From assembly GCA_030538185.1 (NCBI GenBank), contig JAUNUK010000002.1, positions 248,001-312,000 on the forward strand: DNA of 64,000 nt, given 5' to 3'. How positions within the stretch are numbered: position 1 is the stretch's first letter; the number at the start of each line of letters is the position of its first letter. The stretch is from Actinomycetaceae bacterium (lineage in GTDB: Bacteria; Actinomycetota; Actinomycetes; Actinomycetales; Actinomycetaceae). The notes beneath the pieces are model-generated. The model did no database searches and was not told where the DNA came from. It worked only from the letters and a program-made list of their open reading frames with translations. Positions 7,520 to 16,141 of this stretch are shown here, in pieces. Made by a program: the position numbers and the translations under genes.

Positions 7520-9967
7520 CTATTCAGACTTTGCCAGGTAAATCCTCATAGATAGCGCCTCCATCTGAGTGGGCAAACCAGGGATATCCACGGCCAAACC
7601 AGTTAACTGTGCCGCCAAGTCGGTTGGCGAGCTGCTCTTGGCGCCGACCTCTGCGGCAAAGGCGGGGCCTGGTAAATCCTCTACCTCAAATGAGTCATCG
7701 TCCCAGGTGGTTGGTTGAGACACCATGAAGAATGAGGCGAAATCGAAGGGGGTTTCTTCATCGTCGTCAATGCGGTGCATGGGATCTGGCCAGGTCGAGT
7801 CCCAGACTAATCGGTACACTCTTCCGCGCCCGGCTGGTGGGGTGACTGTGACTTGATCCAACATGCCATTGATGATGACGAGGGCATCTTCGTCTTTATG
7901 GGGAAGCCCAGAACGCAGCATCTGCAGGACCCTGTTGCCAGGATTGTGCCAACCCGCTGGTGTGAGGGTCTTTCCGTGGGCGTCATACCAGGACAGGTCC
8001 GGGATGACATCGCCTTTCATGACTGTGCCGGTGGCGAAGGTCGAAGGACGCAAGACTGGATGAGCCCTGCGCAGTTCCAACAGGTAGCGCACGGTATTGC
8101 GTAGAGCTTCCTGCCATTCTTTGGTGTCCCAATCCAGCCAGGAAATCTCGTTATCTTGGCAGTAGGCGTTGTTATTGCCGCATTGGGTTCGGCCAAACTC
8201 GTCGCCTGCCAGGATCATTGGGGTCCCGGCAGACACCAAGAGGGTGCCAAAAAGGTTGCGCATGTTGCGCAGACGCAGAGGCAGGACAGCGCTGGCATTT
8301 GCTGCCATATCTGGGTCGATACTGCCTCCTGTGTGATCGAAGCCGATCCAGTCCCACACAGGTCCTTCAATACCGTGGTTCCAGGAGTAGTTGGCATTGG
8401 TGCCGTCCCGGTTATCCTCCAGGTTGTCCTCATTTTGTTTGTGGTCGTAGGTGACCATGTCGTGCATGGTGAAACCGTCGTGAGCGGCCACATAGTTAAT
8501 GGTGCCTCTAGGGCCACGCCCACCTGGCAGTTGCCCGTGGCTGAACATATCTGCAGAACCGGACAGGCGAGTCGCCAATTCGTGCGGCCCATGTGTGCGT
8601 CGCCCGCGAGAAAGTTCCGAGGTGTCGGCTAACCAAAAGGTGCGGATGGCGTCCCTGTACTTATCGTTCCAATCGCTAAAGGGAATGGGGAAATTGCCTG
8701 TTTGCCAGCCGCCGTAACCCACATCCCAGGGCTCGGCAATCATTTTCAGGCCCGAGAGGACCGGGTCCGAAGCCAGGGCAACAAAGAAGGGGTGAGAGGG
8801 CGAAAAGTGGTTGGCGTTCCTGCCCAGGGTGGTAGCCAGGTCGAAGCGGAAGCCATCAATGCCGACCTGGGTGGCCCAGTAGCGTAAGGAATCCAAGGCC
8901 AAGCGCACAACATTGGCATTGCGGAAGTCCAGGGAGTTGCCGCAACCGGTCACATCGAGCATGCTTCCCTGATCGTGCAGGTAGTAGGCAGTGTTGTCGA
9001 TGCCCCGTAGGGACAGGGATGGCCCAGGATTCCCGCCTTCACAGGTGTGGTTATAGACGACGTCGAGTAGGACTTCGATACCGGCCTGGTGTAGCAGGGA
9101 AACCATGCCTCGGACCTCGTCCAAAACCGCTTGCGGACCGGCCATTTGCGCCGCCTTGGTGGCGTAGCTGGGCTCGGGGGCAAAAAAAGCCAGGGTCGAG
9201 TAGCCCCAGTAGTTAGTGAGGCCTCGTTCTGTGAGGAAAGGTTCGGCCATGCTGGCGTGAATCGGTAAAAGCTCAACGGCGGTAACACCCAAGTTTTTCA
9301 AGTAATCGATGGTGACGGGGTTGGCTAGGCCAGCGTAGGTGCCGCGGAGCTCAGCGGGAATGCCCGGCATGTCGATGGTTAACCCGCGCACATGTGCCTC
9401 GTAGATAACCGTGTTTTCCCAAGGGGTGCGCGGGCCAGGCGCGACAGGGAAATTCGTGGAGGTGACCACACTCAATGGCACGTAGGGAGAAGAATCGCTG
9501 TAGTCAGGTGCCAGGTCGTTGGTGATCGGGTAGAGGTCGCTATCGACTTGGTGGCCATAGATTTGGGGGACGAGTTCGACGGTGCCTTGGATGCCTCTTG
9601 TGTAGGGGTCGAGCATGAGTTTGGCGGGGTTGTGGCGCATTCCTGCGCTGGGTTTCCAAGGGCCATGTACGCGGTAGCCATAGTGTTGACCAGGCCTTAA
9701 ACCAGGGACGGAGCCGTGCCAGATTCCATCAGTTGGACCGTAGAGGCGCAGGCGCCGTTCCGTGAGGGTGCCATCAGGGCCGCGATCGAAGAGGCAGAGT
9801 TCAACGGCTGTAGCGTGGGAGGCGAAGAGGCCAAACTGCACACCGGTGTCGTTGATGATCGCGCCCAACTGGTTGGGGTAGTGCGAGGGTGCGGGTGCCC
9901 AAGAATCGGTAGGTTCCCAGACCATAAGCGATGGTTGGGGGTGACCCGAGCCTGTGACTTCCAACAT
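7520..9967 (-). CDS. glgX: Glycogen debranching enzyme GlgX/TreX
   Basis: Isoamylase-type GH13 enzyme that hydrolyses alpha-1,6 branches of glycogen after phosphorylase action. N-terminal CBM48-like domain (GVQFGLFASHATAVELCLFD), then the catalytic barrel with VVYNHTCEG, the nucleophile Asp in GFRFDLA, acid/base Glu in MIAEPWD and third Asp in YVAAHDGFTMHD. ATG at 9967 is preferred because GGAAGGGG lies 6 bases upstream; GTG at 9973 is in frame but too close to it. At 815 residues it is about 100 longer than many GlgX, owing to an acidic C-terminal tail. Divergent from etfB. Confidence 0.94.
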   Translation of the reverse strand: MLEVTGSGHPQPSLMVWEPTDSWAPAPSHYPNQLGAIINDTGVQFGLFASHATAVELCLFDRGPDGTLTERRLRLYGPTDGIWHGSVPGLRPGQHYGYRVHGPWKPSAGMRHNPAKLMLDPYTRGIQGTVELVPQIYGHQVDSDLYPITNDLAPDYSDSSPYVPLSVVTSTNFPVAPGPRTPWENTVIYEAHVRGLTIDMPGIPAELRGTYAGLANPVTIDYLKNLGVTAVELLPIHASMAEPFLTERGLTNYWGYSTLAFFAPEPSYATKAAQMAGPQAVLDEVRGMVSLLHQAGIEVLLDVVYNHTCEGGNPGPSLSLRGIDNTAYYLHDQGSMLDVTGCGNSLDFRNANVVRLALDSLRYWATQVGIDGFRFDLATTLGRNANHFSPSHPFFVALASDPVLSGLKMIAEPWDVGYGGWQTGNFPIPFSDWNDKYRDAIRTFWLADTSELSRGRRTHGPHELATRLSGSADMFSHGQLPGGRGPRGTINYVAAHDGFTMHDMVTYDHKQNEDNLEDNRDGTNANYSWNHGIEGPVWDWIGFDHTGGSIDPDMAANASAVLPLRLRNMRNLFGTLLVSAGTPMILAGDEFGRTQCGNNNAYCQDNEISWLDWDTKEWQEALRNTVRYLLELRRAHPVLRPSTFATGTVMKGDVIPDLSWYDAHGKTLTPAGWHNPGNRVLQMLRSGLPHKDEDALVIINGMLDQVTVTPPAGRGRVYRLVWDSTWPDPMHRIDDDEETPFDFASFFMVSQPTTWDDDSFEVEDLPGPAFAAEVGAKSSSPTDLAAQLTGLAVDIPGLPTQMEALSMRIYLAKSE

Positions 9968-10242
9968 TTCCACCCCTTCCTATGTCAGGGTCACATTATC
10001 TCAAGCAATAAGGTCAGGCTTCCTTCTTGGTGTGACGATTGGTTATTTGCTTACTTGGCACGGGTTTTGTCTGCGGCAACTGTATGCATCAATTTCTAGG
10101 CACGAAGGATTTTCGCTACAGTAGCCGTTCGTATTGTTCTTTTTAGTTTTCGGTGTACTGGTGCCCAAATGTGGTGCTTGTCATCCTGCCAGGTGTGAGG
10201 CTGAGGCGACAGGCAGTTGTGATTTGTGGGAGGCTTTAAAGT

Positions 10243-11079
10243 ATGAGGATTGTTGTCTGTATAAAACATGTTCCCGACGTGCAAGCAGACCGCCGTTTTG
10301 AGGGCGGTTACTTGGTGCGTGGCGAGGACGACTCCCTCAATGAGCTGGATGAAAACGCCATTGAGGCAGCAGTCAGGGTCGTTGAGGAACTGGGCGGCGA
10401 AGTCATTGCGCTCACCATGGGGCCTGAGGACGCTGAGTCCAGTGTTCTGCGCGCCCTGCAGCTGGGCGCAGACCGCGGGGTCATGGTGACGGATGATGCC
10501 TTACAGGGGTCTGACGTGGTCGCCACTGCATCCGTCTTGGCCTCGGTAGTCATGGCGCTAGAGGCGGAGCAACCAGTGGATTTGGTTATCACAGGGATGG
10601 CTTCCTTGGATTCGATGACCTCCATGTTGCCCGGTGCGCTGGCTGAGGCCCTGGCTTGGCCATCATTGACGCTGGCCTCTGAAGTCATGGTCGTCCCTGG
10701 GCGTGTACGCATCAAGCGTTCGGCAGATGGACGTGATGACCTGCTATCTTGTCCTTTGCCTGCTCTGGTATCCGTGACGGATCAAGCCAATGAGCCCAGG
10801 TACCCGAACTTTGCTGCAATGGCGGCAGCACGAAAGAAGCCCATTGACGTGTGGTCTGTAGATGACCTGCGCGAAAACTTGCGTGAGGCACTGACCGGGG
10901 TAGAGGTTGAAAAGGCCGCGCCCTTACTTGCCGGTTTGGAACGACTGGGGTCGGCCGGTTCTGGTTTTGATGTCATACAAGCCGAGGAAGCCGAGGCGCG
11001 GCAGGCTGGAACGATCATTCAAGACACGGGGCAGGCCGGAAAGATGATCGCTGACTTTATAAAGAACGCCTTGGTGTGA
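10243..11079 (+). CDS. etfB: Electron transfer flavoprotein beta subunit
   Basis: Beta (FixA-type) subunit of the ETF heterodimer, which binds AMP and passes electrons from acyl-CoA or related dehydrogenases. It begins MRIVVCIKHVPDVQADRRFEGG, typical of the family, and is 278 residues long. GGGAGG is located about 9 bases before ATG. First gene of an etfB-etfA-mnmA unit. No dehydrogenase is encoded nearby, so the electron donor is unknown. Confidence 0.92.
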   Translation: MRIVVCIKHVPDVQADRRFEGGYLVRGEDDSLNELDENAIEAAVRVVEELGGEVIALTMGPEDAESSVLRALQLGADRGVMVTDDALQGSDVVATASVLASVVMALEAEQPVDLVITGMASLDSMTSMLPGALAEALAWPSLTLASEVMVVPGRVRIKRSADGRDDLLSCPLPALVSVTDQANEPRYPNFAAMAAARKKPIDVWSVDDLRENLREALTGVEVEKAAPLLAGLERLGSAGSGFDVIQAEEAEARQAGTIIQDTGQAGKMIADFIKNALV

Positions 11080-11131
11080 GTCGCACACTTCAGGGTGTGA
11101 TAGCAGTAGTAGAAGTAGACGAGGAAAATTA

Positions 11132-12235
11132 ATGGTTGAAAAGCAGGTGTTGGACTGCCCAATCTTGGTTGTCGTGGATCATGAAGGCACGCCAATGGAT
11201 GGGTACTCTTTGACAAAGGCTTCCACCGAGGTCTTAACCCTGGCAAGGGGTTTGACCAGTAAAGACGTGGTGGCCTTGCCATTGAATATCGCCCCGGACA
11301 TTGACCAGATCCGTCGCTTCGGTGCAAATATGATGCTGATGCCCCAGTTTGGAGAGTTCACCCCCAGGGTCGCGGCGGTGGTAGCGGATTGTGTAGAGGC
11401 GGCAGTGGAATCTTTGGTCCACAGGGACATGGCTCCGTGTCTGATCCTTTGTGTTTCGAATTACCGGGGTAAAGAGTTGGCTGGCCGGGTCGCGGTGCGC
11501 CTGGGCTCTGCATCTTCAGCAGATGTTTCCTCGGTGAGGATTGAAGGCGGCCAGTTGAAGGCGCAGCGCCGTGTATTGTCTGGAACCTGGGTGACGACTT
11601 TCGCCCCGCACATGCCTGTGGCGGGTCTTGCGGCCGGTGGGAACAGTGAAGGCGCGGAGGGTCTGGAGGGTCTGGAGGGCACCGCAGAAGCCGGCCTTGG
11701 CGATAGGGGCGCGTCGGCTAGGGTGGCACCCCCGATTTTGGCTATTGCTCCGGGGTCTGTTGTGGCCCAGGAGCAACCGGTTGAGTTGGTGTCGCACGCC
11801 CTGGACGTCGATTTTCGTGCGGCTTCGCGTGCGGTTGCGGTCGAACACACGCATTTACACCCGAAGCACGGCCCCGCCTTGACGGAAGCGCCTGTCGTTG
11901 TCTGTGTGGGACGCGGTGTTAACGGGGATGTGAGCGGTGCTCAGGCTTTGGCGGAGCTGACCGGGGGAGCCCTGGGTGCGACTCGAGTGGCTGCCGATGA
12001 AGGCTGGGTGGACCGCACGGTCCAGATTGGTCAAACAGGTGTGAACGTTTCACCGCGTGTGTACGTGGGCTTGGGTGTCTCTGGGGCTGTGCACCACACA
12101 ACCGGCATCCAAGGGGCAGAGAAGATCGTCGCAATCTGTGATGATGCCGAGGCGCCAATCTTTGAGATTGCAGACCTGGGCGTTGTGGGTGCAGTTGAGG
12201 ACGTTTTGCCTGCCGTGTTGGAAAACCTTTCGTGA
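11132..12235 (+). CDS. etfA: Electron transfer flavoprotein alpha subunit
   Basis: Alpha (FixB-type) subunit carrying FAD. The C-terminal FAD domain is clear: CVGRGV, then QIGQTGVNVSPRVYVGLGVSGAVHHTTGIQ and FEIADLGVVGAVEDVLP. Length 367 residues. A Gly/Glu-rich linker (GLAAGGNSEGAEGLEGLEGT, about residues 168-190) separates the two domains and may be a low-complexity insertion. Its stop codon overlaps the GTG start of mnmA (GTGA, 12232-12235), implying translational coupling. Confidence 0.92.
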   Translation: MVEKQVLDCPILVVVDHEGTPMDGYSLTKASTEVLTLARGLTSKDVVALPLNIAPDIDQIRRFGANMMLMPQFGEFTPRVAAVVADCVEAAVESLVHRDMAPCLILCVSNYRGKELAGRVAVRLGSASSADVSSVRIEGGQLKAQRRVLSGTWVTTFAPHMPVAGLAAGGNSEGAEGLEGLEGTAEAGLGDRGASARVAPPILAIAPGSVVAQEQPVELVSHALDVDFRAASRAVAVEHTHLHPKHGPALTEAPVVVCVGRGVNGDVSGAQALAELTGGALGATRVAADEGWVDRTVQIGQTGVNVSPRVYVGLGVSGAVHHTTGIQGAEKIVAICDDAEAPIFEIADLGVVGAVEDVLPAVLENLS

Positions 12236-13314
12236 AGGTCTTGGTGGCCCTTTCGGGCGGTGTGGATTCTTCGGTGGTTGCCGCGCGTATGGTCGCCGCT
12301 GGTCACGATGTGACCGCGGCACATATGTCGCTTATGAAAGACTCTGTGTCTCTCGCCCGCGCGGAGCTCAAACGCGGATGTGGATCGCCGCGCGATGCCG
12401 AGGATGCGGCTGCGCTGTGTGAGCGCCTGGGGATTCCTTTCGAGGTGTGGAACCTGGCCGAGGTGTTTGAGCAGCGCGTTGTAGAGGACTTTATTGCGCA
12501 GTACGGTGCAGGCTTGACGCCTAACCCCTGTGTGCGGTGTAACCAGTTGCTGAAGTTCCATGAGCTTGTTAATCGCGCTCTTGAGGCTGGGTTTGATGCG
12601 GTTGCCACGGGGCACTATGCCAGGTCTTCGGGTGGCGTTTTGCGGCGTGCTGCTTTTAGGGCCAAAGACCAGTCTTATGTGCTTGCCTCAACTGGACCAG
12701 GTATTGTTTCGCGCGCGTTCTTTCCTCTGGGGGATGTGGCTTCGAAGGATGCTGTGCGTGAGGAGGCCAGGGGGTTGGGCTTGTCGGTGGCCGATAAGGC
12801 GGAGTCCTTCGATGTGTGCTTTATCCCTGACGGGGACACCAAGGGGTTCTTAGCTCGTCGGCTGGGTGAGAGGCCTGGTGAGGTAGTAGATGAACGAGGT
12901 GTCGTCGTGGGGGAGCACGGCGGTGTTTTTGGTTTCACCATCGGGCAGAGGAAGGGCCTTGGAACGGTCGGTCCAGCGGCAGACGGCGAACCCAGGTACG
13001 TGCGAGAGATCGACGCAAAGTCCAACACGGTGTTTATTGCTCCCAGGCCAGCCCTGGCGGTAAGGAAGATCTTCACCAGCACCCCCGTTTGGTGGGGCGA
13101 GGGCGACACGGTTGTGCCTGAGACAGTCCTTGAGGATGTAGAGGTGCAGTTCAGGGCGCACGGCAAGCCCATTGAGGCGACTGTAACGATCAGTCCACAA
13201 GGCATGGAAGCAGTCTTGAAGGACCCCGCCCTCGGCATAGCCCCTGGGCAGTCTTTAGTCGTGTACAAAGCCGATCAAGTCCTATCCCAAGCCACAATCA
13301 CAGGCACGAATTAG
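12232..13314 (+). CDS. mnmA: tRNA-specific 2-thiouridylase MnmA
   Basis: ATP-dependent thiolation of U34 in tRNA-Lys, -Glu and -Gln. It has the PP-loop SGGVDSS at residues 9-15, the catalytic Cys in NPCVRCN and the second Cys in FDVCFIPDG. 360 residues. GTG start overlaps the etfA stop by four bases. In many actinobacteria a cysteine desulfurase gene sits between etfA and mnmA; it is missing here, so sulfur must come from a desulfurase encoded elsewhere. The core motif copy at 13228-13235 falls inside this gene. Confidence 0.94.
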   Translation: MKVLVALSGGVDSSVVAARMVAAGHDVTAAHMSLMKDSVSLARAELKRGCGSPRDAEDAAALCERLGIPFEVWNLAEVFEQRVVEDFIAQYGAGLTPNPCVRCNQLLKFHELVNRALEAGFDAVATGHYARSSGGVLRRAAFRAKDQSYVLASTGPGIVSRAFFPLGDVASKDAVREEARGLGLSVADKAESFDVCFIPDGDTKGFLARRLGERPGEVVDERGVVVGEHGGVFGFTIGQRKGLGTVGPAADGEPRYVREIDAKSNTVFIAPRPALAVRKIFTSTPVWWGEGDTVVPETVLEDVEVQFRAHGKPIEATVTISPQGMEAVLKDPALGIAPGQSLVVYKADQVLSQATITGTN

Positions 13315-13408
13315 GGGTTTTCTGGGCTTTTTCCGTGTGCAATACCAGGTGAGGCATGAATCACCATGAGTACGAATCTCGTTCTTCTTGAAGTATGGCG
13401 CTAAGCGT

Positions 13409-13567
13409 GTGAGTTTGGCAGTTCTTGTTGGGGGCCTTATCTTCCCCTGCATCCCCCTCATCGTCACTAGGGATATTCTTGGCAGCTTGGAGACCGGGTT
13501 GCTGTCATTTGCCAAGCCAACAATGCCACCTGCGCCACCTGTAACTTCAGGATTTCACGTCGTCTAA
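13409..13567 (+). CDS. Possible small membrane peptide, perhaps a decayed gene
   Basis: Short frame from GTG at 13409 to TAA at 13565-13567, 52 residues. It contains one hydrophobic stretch (SLAVLVGGLIFPCIPLIVT) followed by a Pro-rich end. An upstream ATG at 13356, with AGGTGAGG just before it, opens a different frame that stops after 11 codons (MNHHEYESRSS). A single frameshift near 13389 would join the two into a roughly 70-residue one-pass membrane protein. It may be a frameshifted remnant rather than a functional gene. Function unknown. Confidence 0.25.
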   Translation: MSLAVLVGGLIFPCIPLIVTRDILGSLETGLLSFAKPTMPPAPPVTSGFHVV

Positions 13568-13623
13568 GAAAGCATCAAAACCGATCCCGTCAGGTAGTTC
13601 GACTTTGGGAGAGGTGGGAAATG

Positions 13624-13663
13624 AGGTGGTCCCCGTAAGACTGTTGTCTTACGGGGACCACCT
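13624..13663 (-). terminator. Shared CWB2 terminator, copy 1
   Basis: Perfect 18-bp stem AGGTGGTCCCCGTAAGAC with 4-nt loop TGTT, downstream of the minus-strand CWB2 gene 1. The same hairpin follows genes 2, 3 and 4. The 60-70 bases between the stop codon and the hairpin are almost identical after genes 1 and 4. Confidence 0.9.
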
Positions 13664-13735
13664 GTTGCTTTGAAACCCTTTACGGGTTCAGGTCCTTGGC
13701 CTTGTTTAGGCTTTGGGCCTTAGCGTTTGTTAGAA

Positions 13736-16009
13736 CTAGGCGCCCTTGACCTCAAGGGTGGTGATGTAATCGGCCACGTTCGGTGCAGCAACCTTGATGG
13801 TCACCTTGTATGTGTCACCAGCAGTAGCCTGCTGTGCAGCATCAGCGGCAGGAATAGTGATAGCTGAGCCTGCGTTGGTTAGTGTTGCAGGAATTGCTCC
13901 AGGCATCCAAGTTCCGGTAGCAGATACCTTGTCAACGGCTGTGACAATGTACTGTGCGCCAGTAAGGGCGCCAGTGAAGTTCACGTTCACAGTCATTGAA
14001 CCATTAAGCGTGACGGCAAGTGTCGAACCGTTGTTGGTGATACCGGTTGCTGCGGCCTTGCCTGGTGCGGGCTTGGAGTCGTTTCCGGCCTTGACCTCGG
14101 CAGCGGCTGCGACACCGGTTGAATCCGGTACTGCGACCTTGCCACCGATGAGCTGGACGAAGGACATCTGGCCACGCTGAGTGGTGTGTGTTGCACCGAT
14201 GTTGCGCAGTTCTTCCTTGGTCTTATCGCTCAGGTTGCCCTTTTCGTCAGCCAGCAAGATTGGGCCATTGGTCAGGACGCCACCAACGAGTGCGTCAACC
14301 ATGGACACACCGTTAGCAACATAAACCTTGTTCAGATCCGACTTCACGTCGTTCTTGCCCAAGCCACCGTAGCCCTTGTCAGCGCGACGGTACTTGGAGA
14401 TCTCAACAGCGGTCTCGTAACGATCGGCGCCAGCCAAACGAACGTACTTCTGGTTACCAGTCAGCTTGGCAGCAGCAGCTTCCATAGCAGTCTTGGTAGA
14501 AGCAGCATTCGCATCAGCAATCTTGACCAGCTCATCAATCGTGTACTTCACCAACATAACGCGAGGTACGGTACCAGTGCCATCCAGTGCCACGTCGGCA
14601 GGATTAACAACAGTTGCGGTCGCAACATCATCAAGGTGACCTGAAGTCAAAGCAGGAGCAAGCACCAGCTCGTTGGACTTGCCAGCAGCACCAGTTGCGC
14701 CTGTCAGGGTTGCGTCTGCCTTGGTGATCTTGAAGTCAGCAATAGCCTTCTTCGCAACTTCCAGGTCAGCATTGTAGGTGCCCTTCTTAGCGAATTCATC
14801 CCACAGAATACCGGTGACATTACCATTGGCATCGCGCTGGAACTGGTTTTGATCAAGCATGCCAGCAGCAGACAAGTCAACACCATAGAGAGCCTTGACA
14901 ACCTTGATCAGTTCGGGAATGTTCGCGGTTGTGGAGTAGGTGGTCCATGAGACCTTGCCGCCATTGGCCTGCTGCAGGTTGAACAGCTCAGTAGCTCCCC
15001 TAGCCTTCAGCATGGTGATGGCGTTGTCCACGGCATCCTTTTGACGCTTCGTCAGGATGTCGGCCTGGGTCTTGTAACCCATCCAACGATCTGCAGCGTT
15101 TGCGGAGCTGTAGGCCACGGTGACCTTATCAGCATCGGTAGAGATACCAGGAACGTTGGTGGTTGAGGTCACAACAGAGGTGTCATTGAGGTACTCGTTG
15201 TGGCCCAGGTACTTCGCGCGGTTAGCCTTGAAGTCAGCAATCGCCTTGGCGTAGGAGTCATATCCTGCACCAGGGTTGACAGCAATACCAGGAAGCTGTG
15301 CCTCAGACAGGGCAGCGTTAGGAACAACGGTTTCTCCACCCAGACCAATGACCTTGGTGGGCTTCTTGGCTTCCAAGTACTCCTTGGCGGAGGCAGGAAC
15401 CTTGCCGTTTTCCAGCAAGAGCACAGGACCCTCGTCCAGTGCGCCAGCGGTCAGGGCGTCAATAGCAACGTCGCCACGAGAAATGTAGACAACCTTGCCC
15501 TTTTCAGGGTTCACTGAGACAACACGGTCAGCAATCGCGCGAGCTGTCGCGTAACGATCGGCCCCGCCCAGACGGCCTGTGGCCTTCTTGTCAGCAATAG
15601 CCTTCAGCGTGTCATCGGAAACGACAGTCGTGCCACCAAGAGCGTAAACAGTCTTAGCAGAGGTGTAGAGTGCGATTTCCTTCTTGACCTGCTCCACCAC
15701 GCGTGAATCAGAGTTCACCAAGAGGATCGGGCCATCGGTCAGCTGACCGGCAGCAGCAGCGTCAATCATTGCGTTGGAGTTAGCAATGTAAACAACCTGT
15801 GCCTTAGCCTTGGTTTCGTAGGCGGTCTTCGCAACCTCAATAGCCGTATCAATACGGTCATTCACCGTATTCGGCGAGGCAATACGATCCCAGCCACCTG
15901 TCAAAGGCTTAGGAGCCTCATCAGCAGCCATTGCAGGAGCGGTAACGCCAGCAACAAGAGCGAGGGAAGCAATCCCAACGCCAAACTTACGAACAGTAGA
16001 AGTGCTCAT
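13736..16009 (-). CDS. Secreted CWB2 surface protein 1
   Basis: 757 residues. Signal peptide at 1-28 (ends APAMA). Two N-terminal cell-wall-binding repeat 2 units follow; the second starts with GRLGGADRYATARAIA near residue 146. Then comes a variable central region containing YLGHNEYL and RWMGYKTQ, a third CWB2 unit near residue 535 (VRLAGADRYETAVEIS) and a C-terminal Ig-like beta region of about 100 residues. By analogy with clostridial CWB2 proteins it should attach non-covalently to an anionic wall polymer; the ligand in actinobacteria is not known to me. Positions 15243-15661 are identical, in inverted orientation, to 25548-25966 of gene 4. Probably an S-layer-like or adhesive surface protein (inference). 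Confidence 0.85.
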   Translation of the reverse strand: MSTSTVRKFGVGIASLALVAGVTAPAMAADEAPKPLTGGWDRIASPNTVNDRIDTAIEVAKTAYETKAKAQVVYIANSNAMIDAAAAGQLTDGPILLVNSDSRVVEQVKKEIALYTSAKTVYALGGTTVVSDDTLKAIADKKATGRLGGADRYATARAIADRVVSVNPEKGKVVYISRGDVAIDALTAGALDEGPVLLLENGKVPASAKEYLEAKKPTKVIGLGGETVVPNAALSEAQLPGIAVNPGAGYDSYAKAIADFKANRAKYLGHNEYLNDTSVVTSTTNVPGISTDADKVTVAYSSANAADRWMGYKTQADILTKRQKDAVDNAITMLKARGATELFNLQQANGGKVSWTTYSTTANIPELIKVVKALYGVDLSAAGMLDQNQFQRDANGNVTGILWDEFAKKGTYNADLEVAKKAIADFKITKADATLTGATGAAGKSNELVLAPALTSGHLDDVATATVVNPADVALDGTGTVPRVMLVKYTIDELVKIADANAASTKTAMEAAAAKLTGNQKYVRLAGADRYETAVEISKYRRADKGYGGLGKNDVKSDLNKVYVANGVSMVDALVGGVLTNGPILLADEKGNLSDKTKEELRNIGATHTTQRGQMSFVQLIGGKVAVPDSTGVAAAAEVKAGNDSKPAPGKAAATGITNNGSTLAVTLNGSMTVNVNFTGALTGAQYIVTAVDKVSATGTWMPGAIPATLTNAGSAITIPAADAAQQATAGDTYKVTIKVAAPNVADYITTLEVKGA

Positions 16010-16036
16010 GTGTATTTTAGACCCTTCGTCTGGGTA
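15950..16036 (-). repeat. 87-bp identical 5' block of CWB2 gene 1
   Basis: Begins TACCCAGACGAAGGGTC, continues with TAAAATACAC and the ATG, and runs through the first 20 codons. The same 87 bases occur at genes 2, 3 and 4, and similarity stops abruptly 5' of TACCCAG. AAGGG lies 12 bases before ATG (possible Shine-Dalgarno), and TAAAAT is a possible -10. Confidence 0.85.
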
Positions 16037-16141
16037 CCAGAGGGTCTAAAGAAAATGAATGGTCATACGCTTTTCATTAATACACAAAATGTATCCCTCG
16101 CCCTTGCCGCATTTGCCGCACCAATCAACAATTACCGCCGT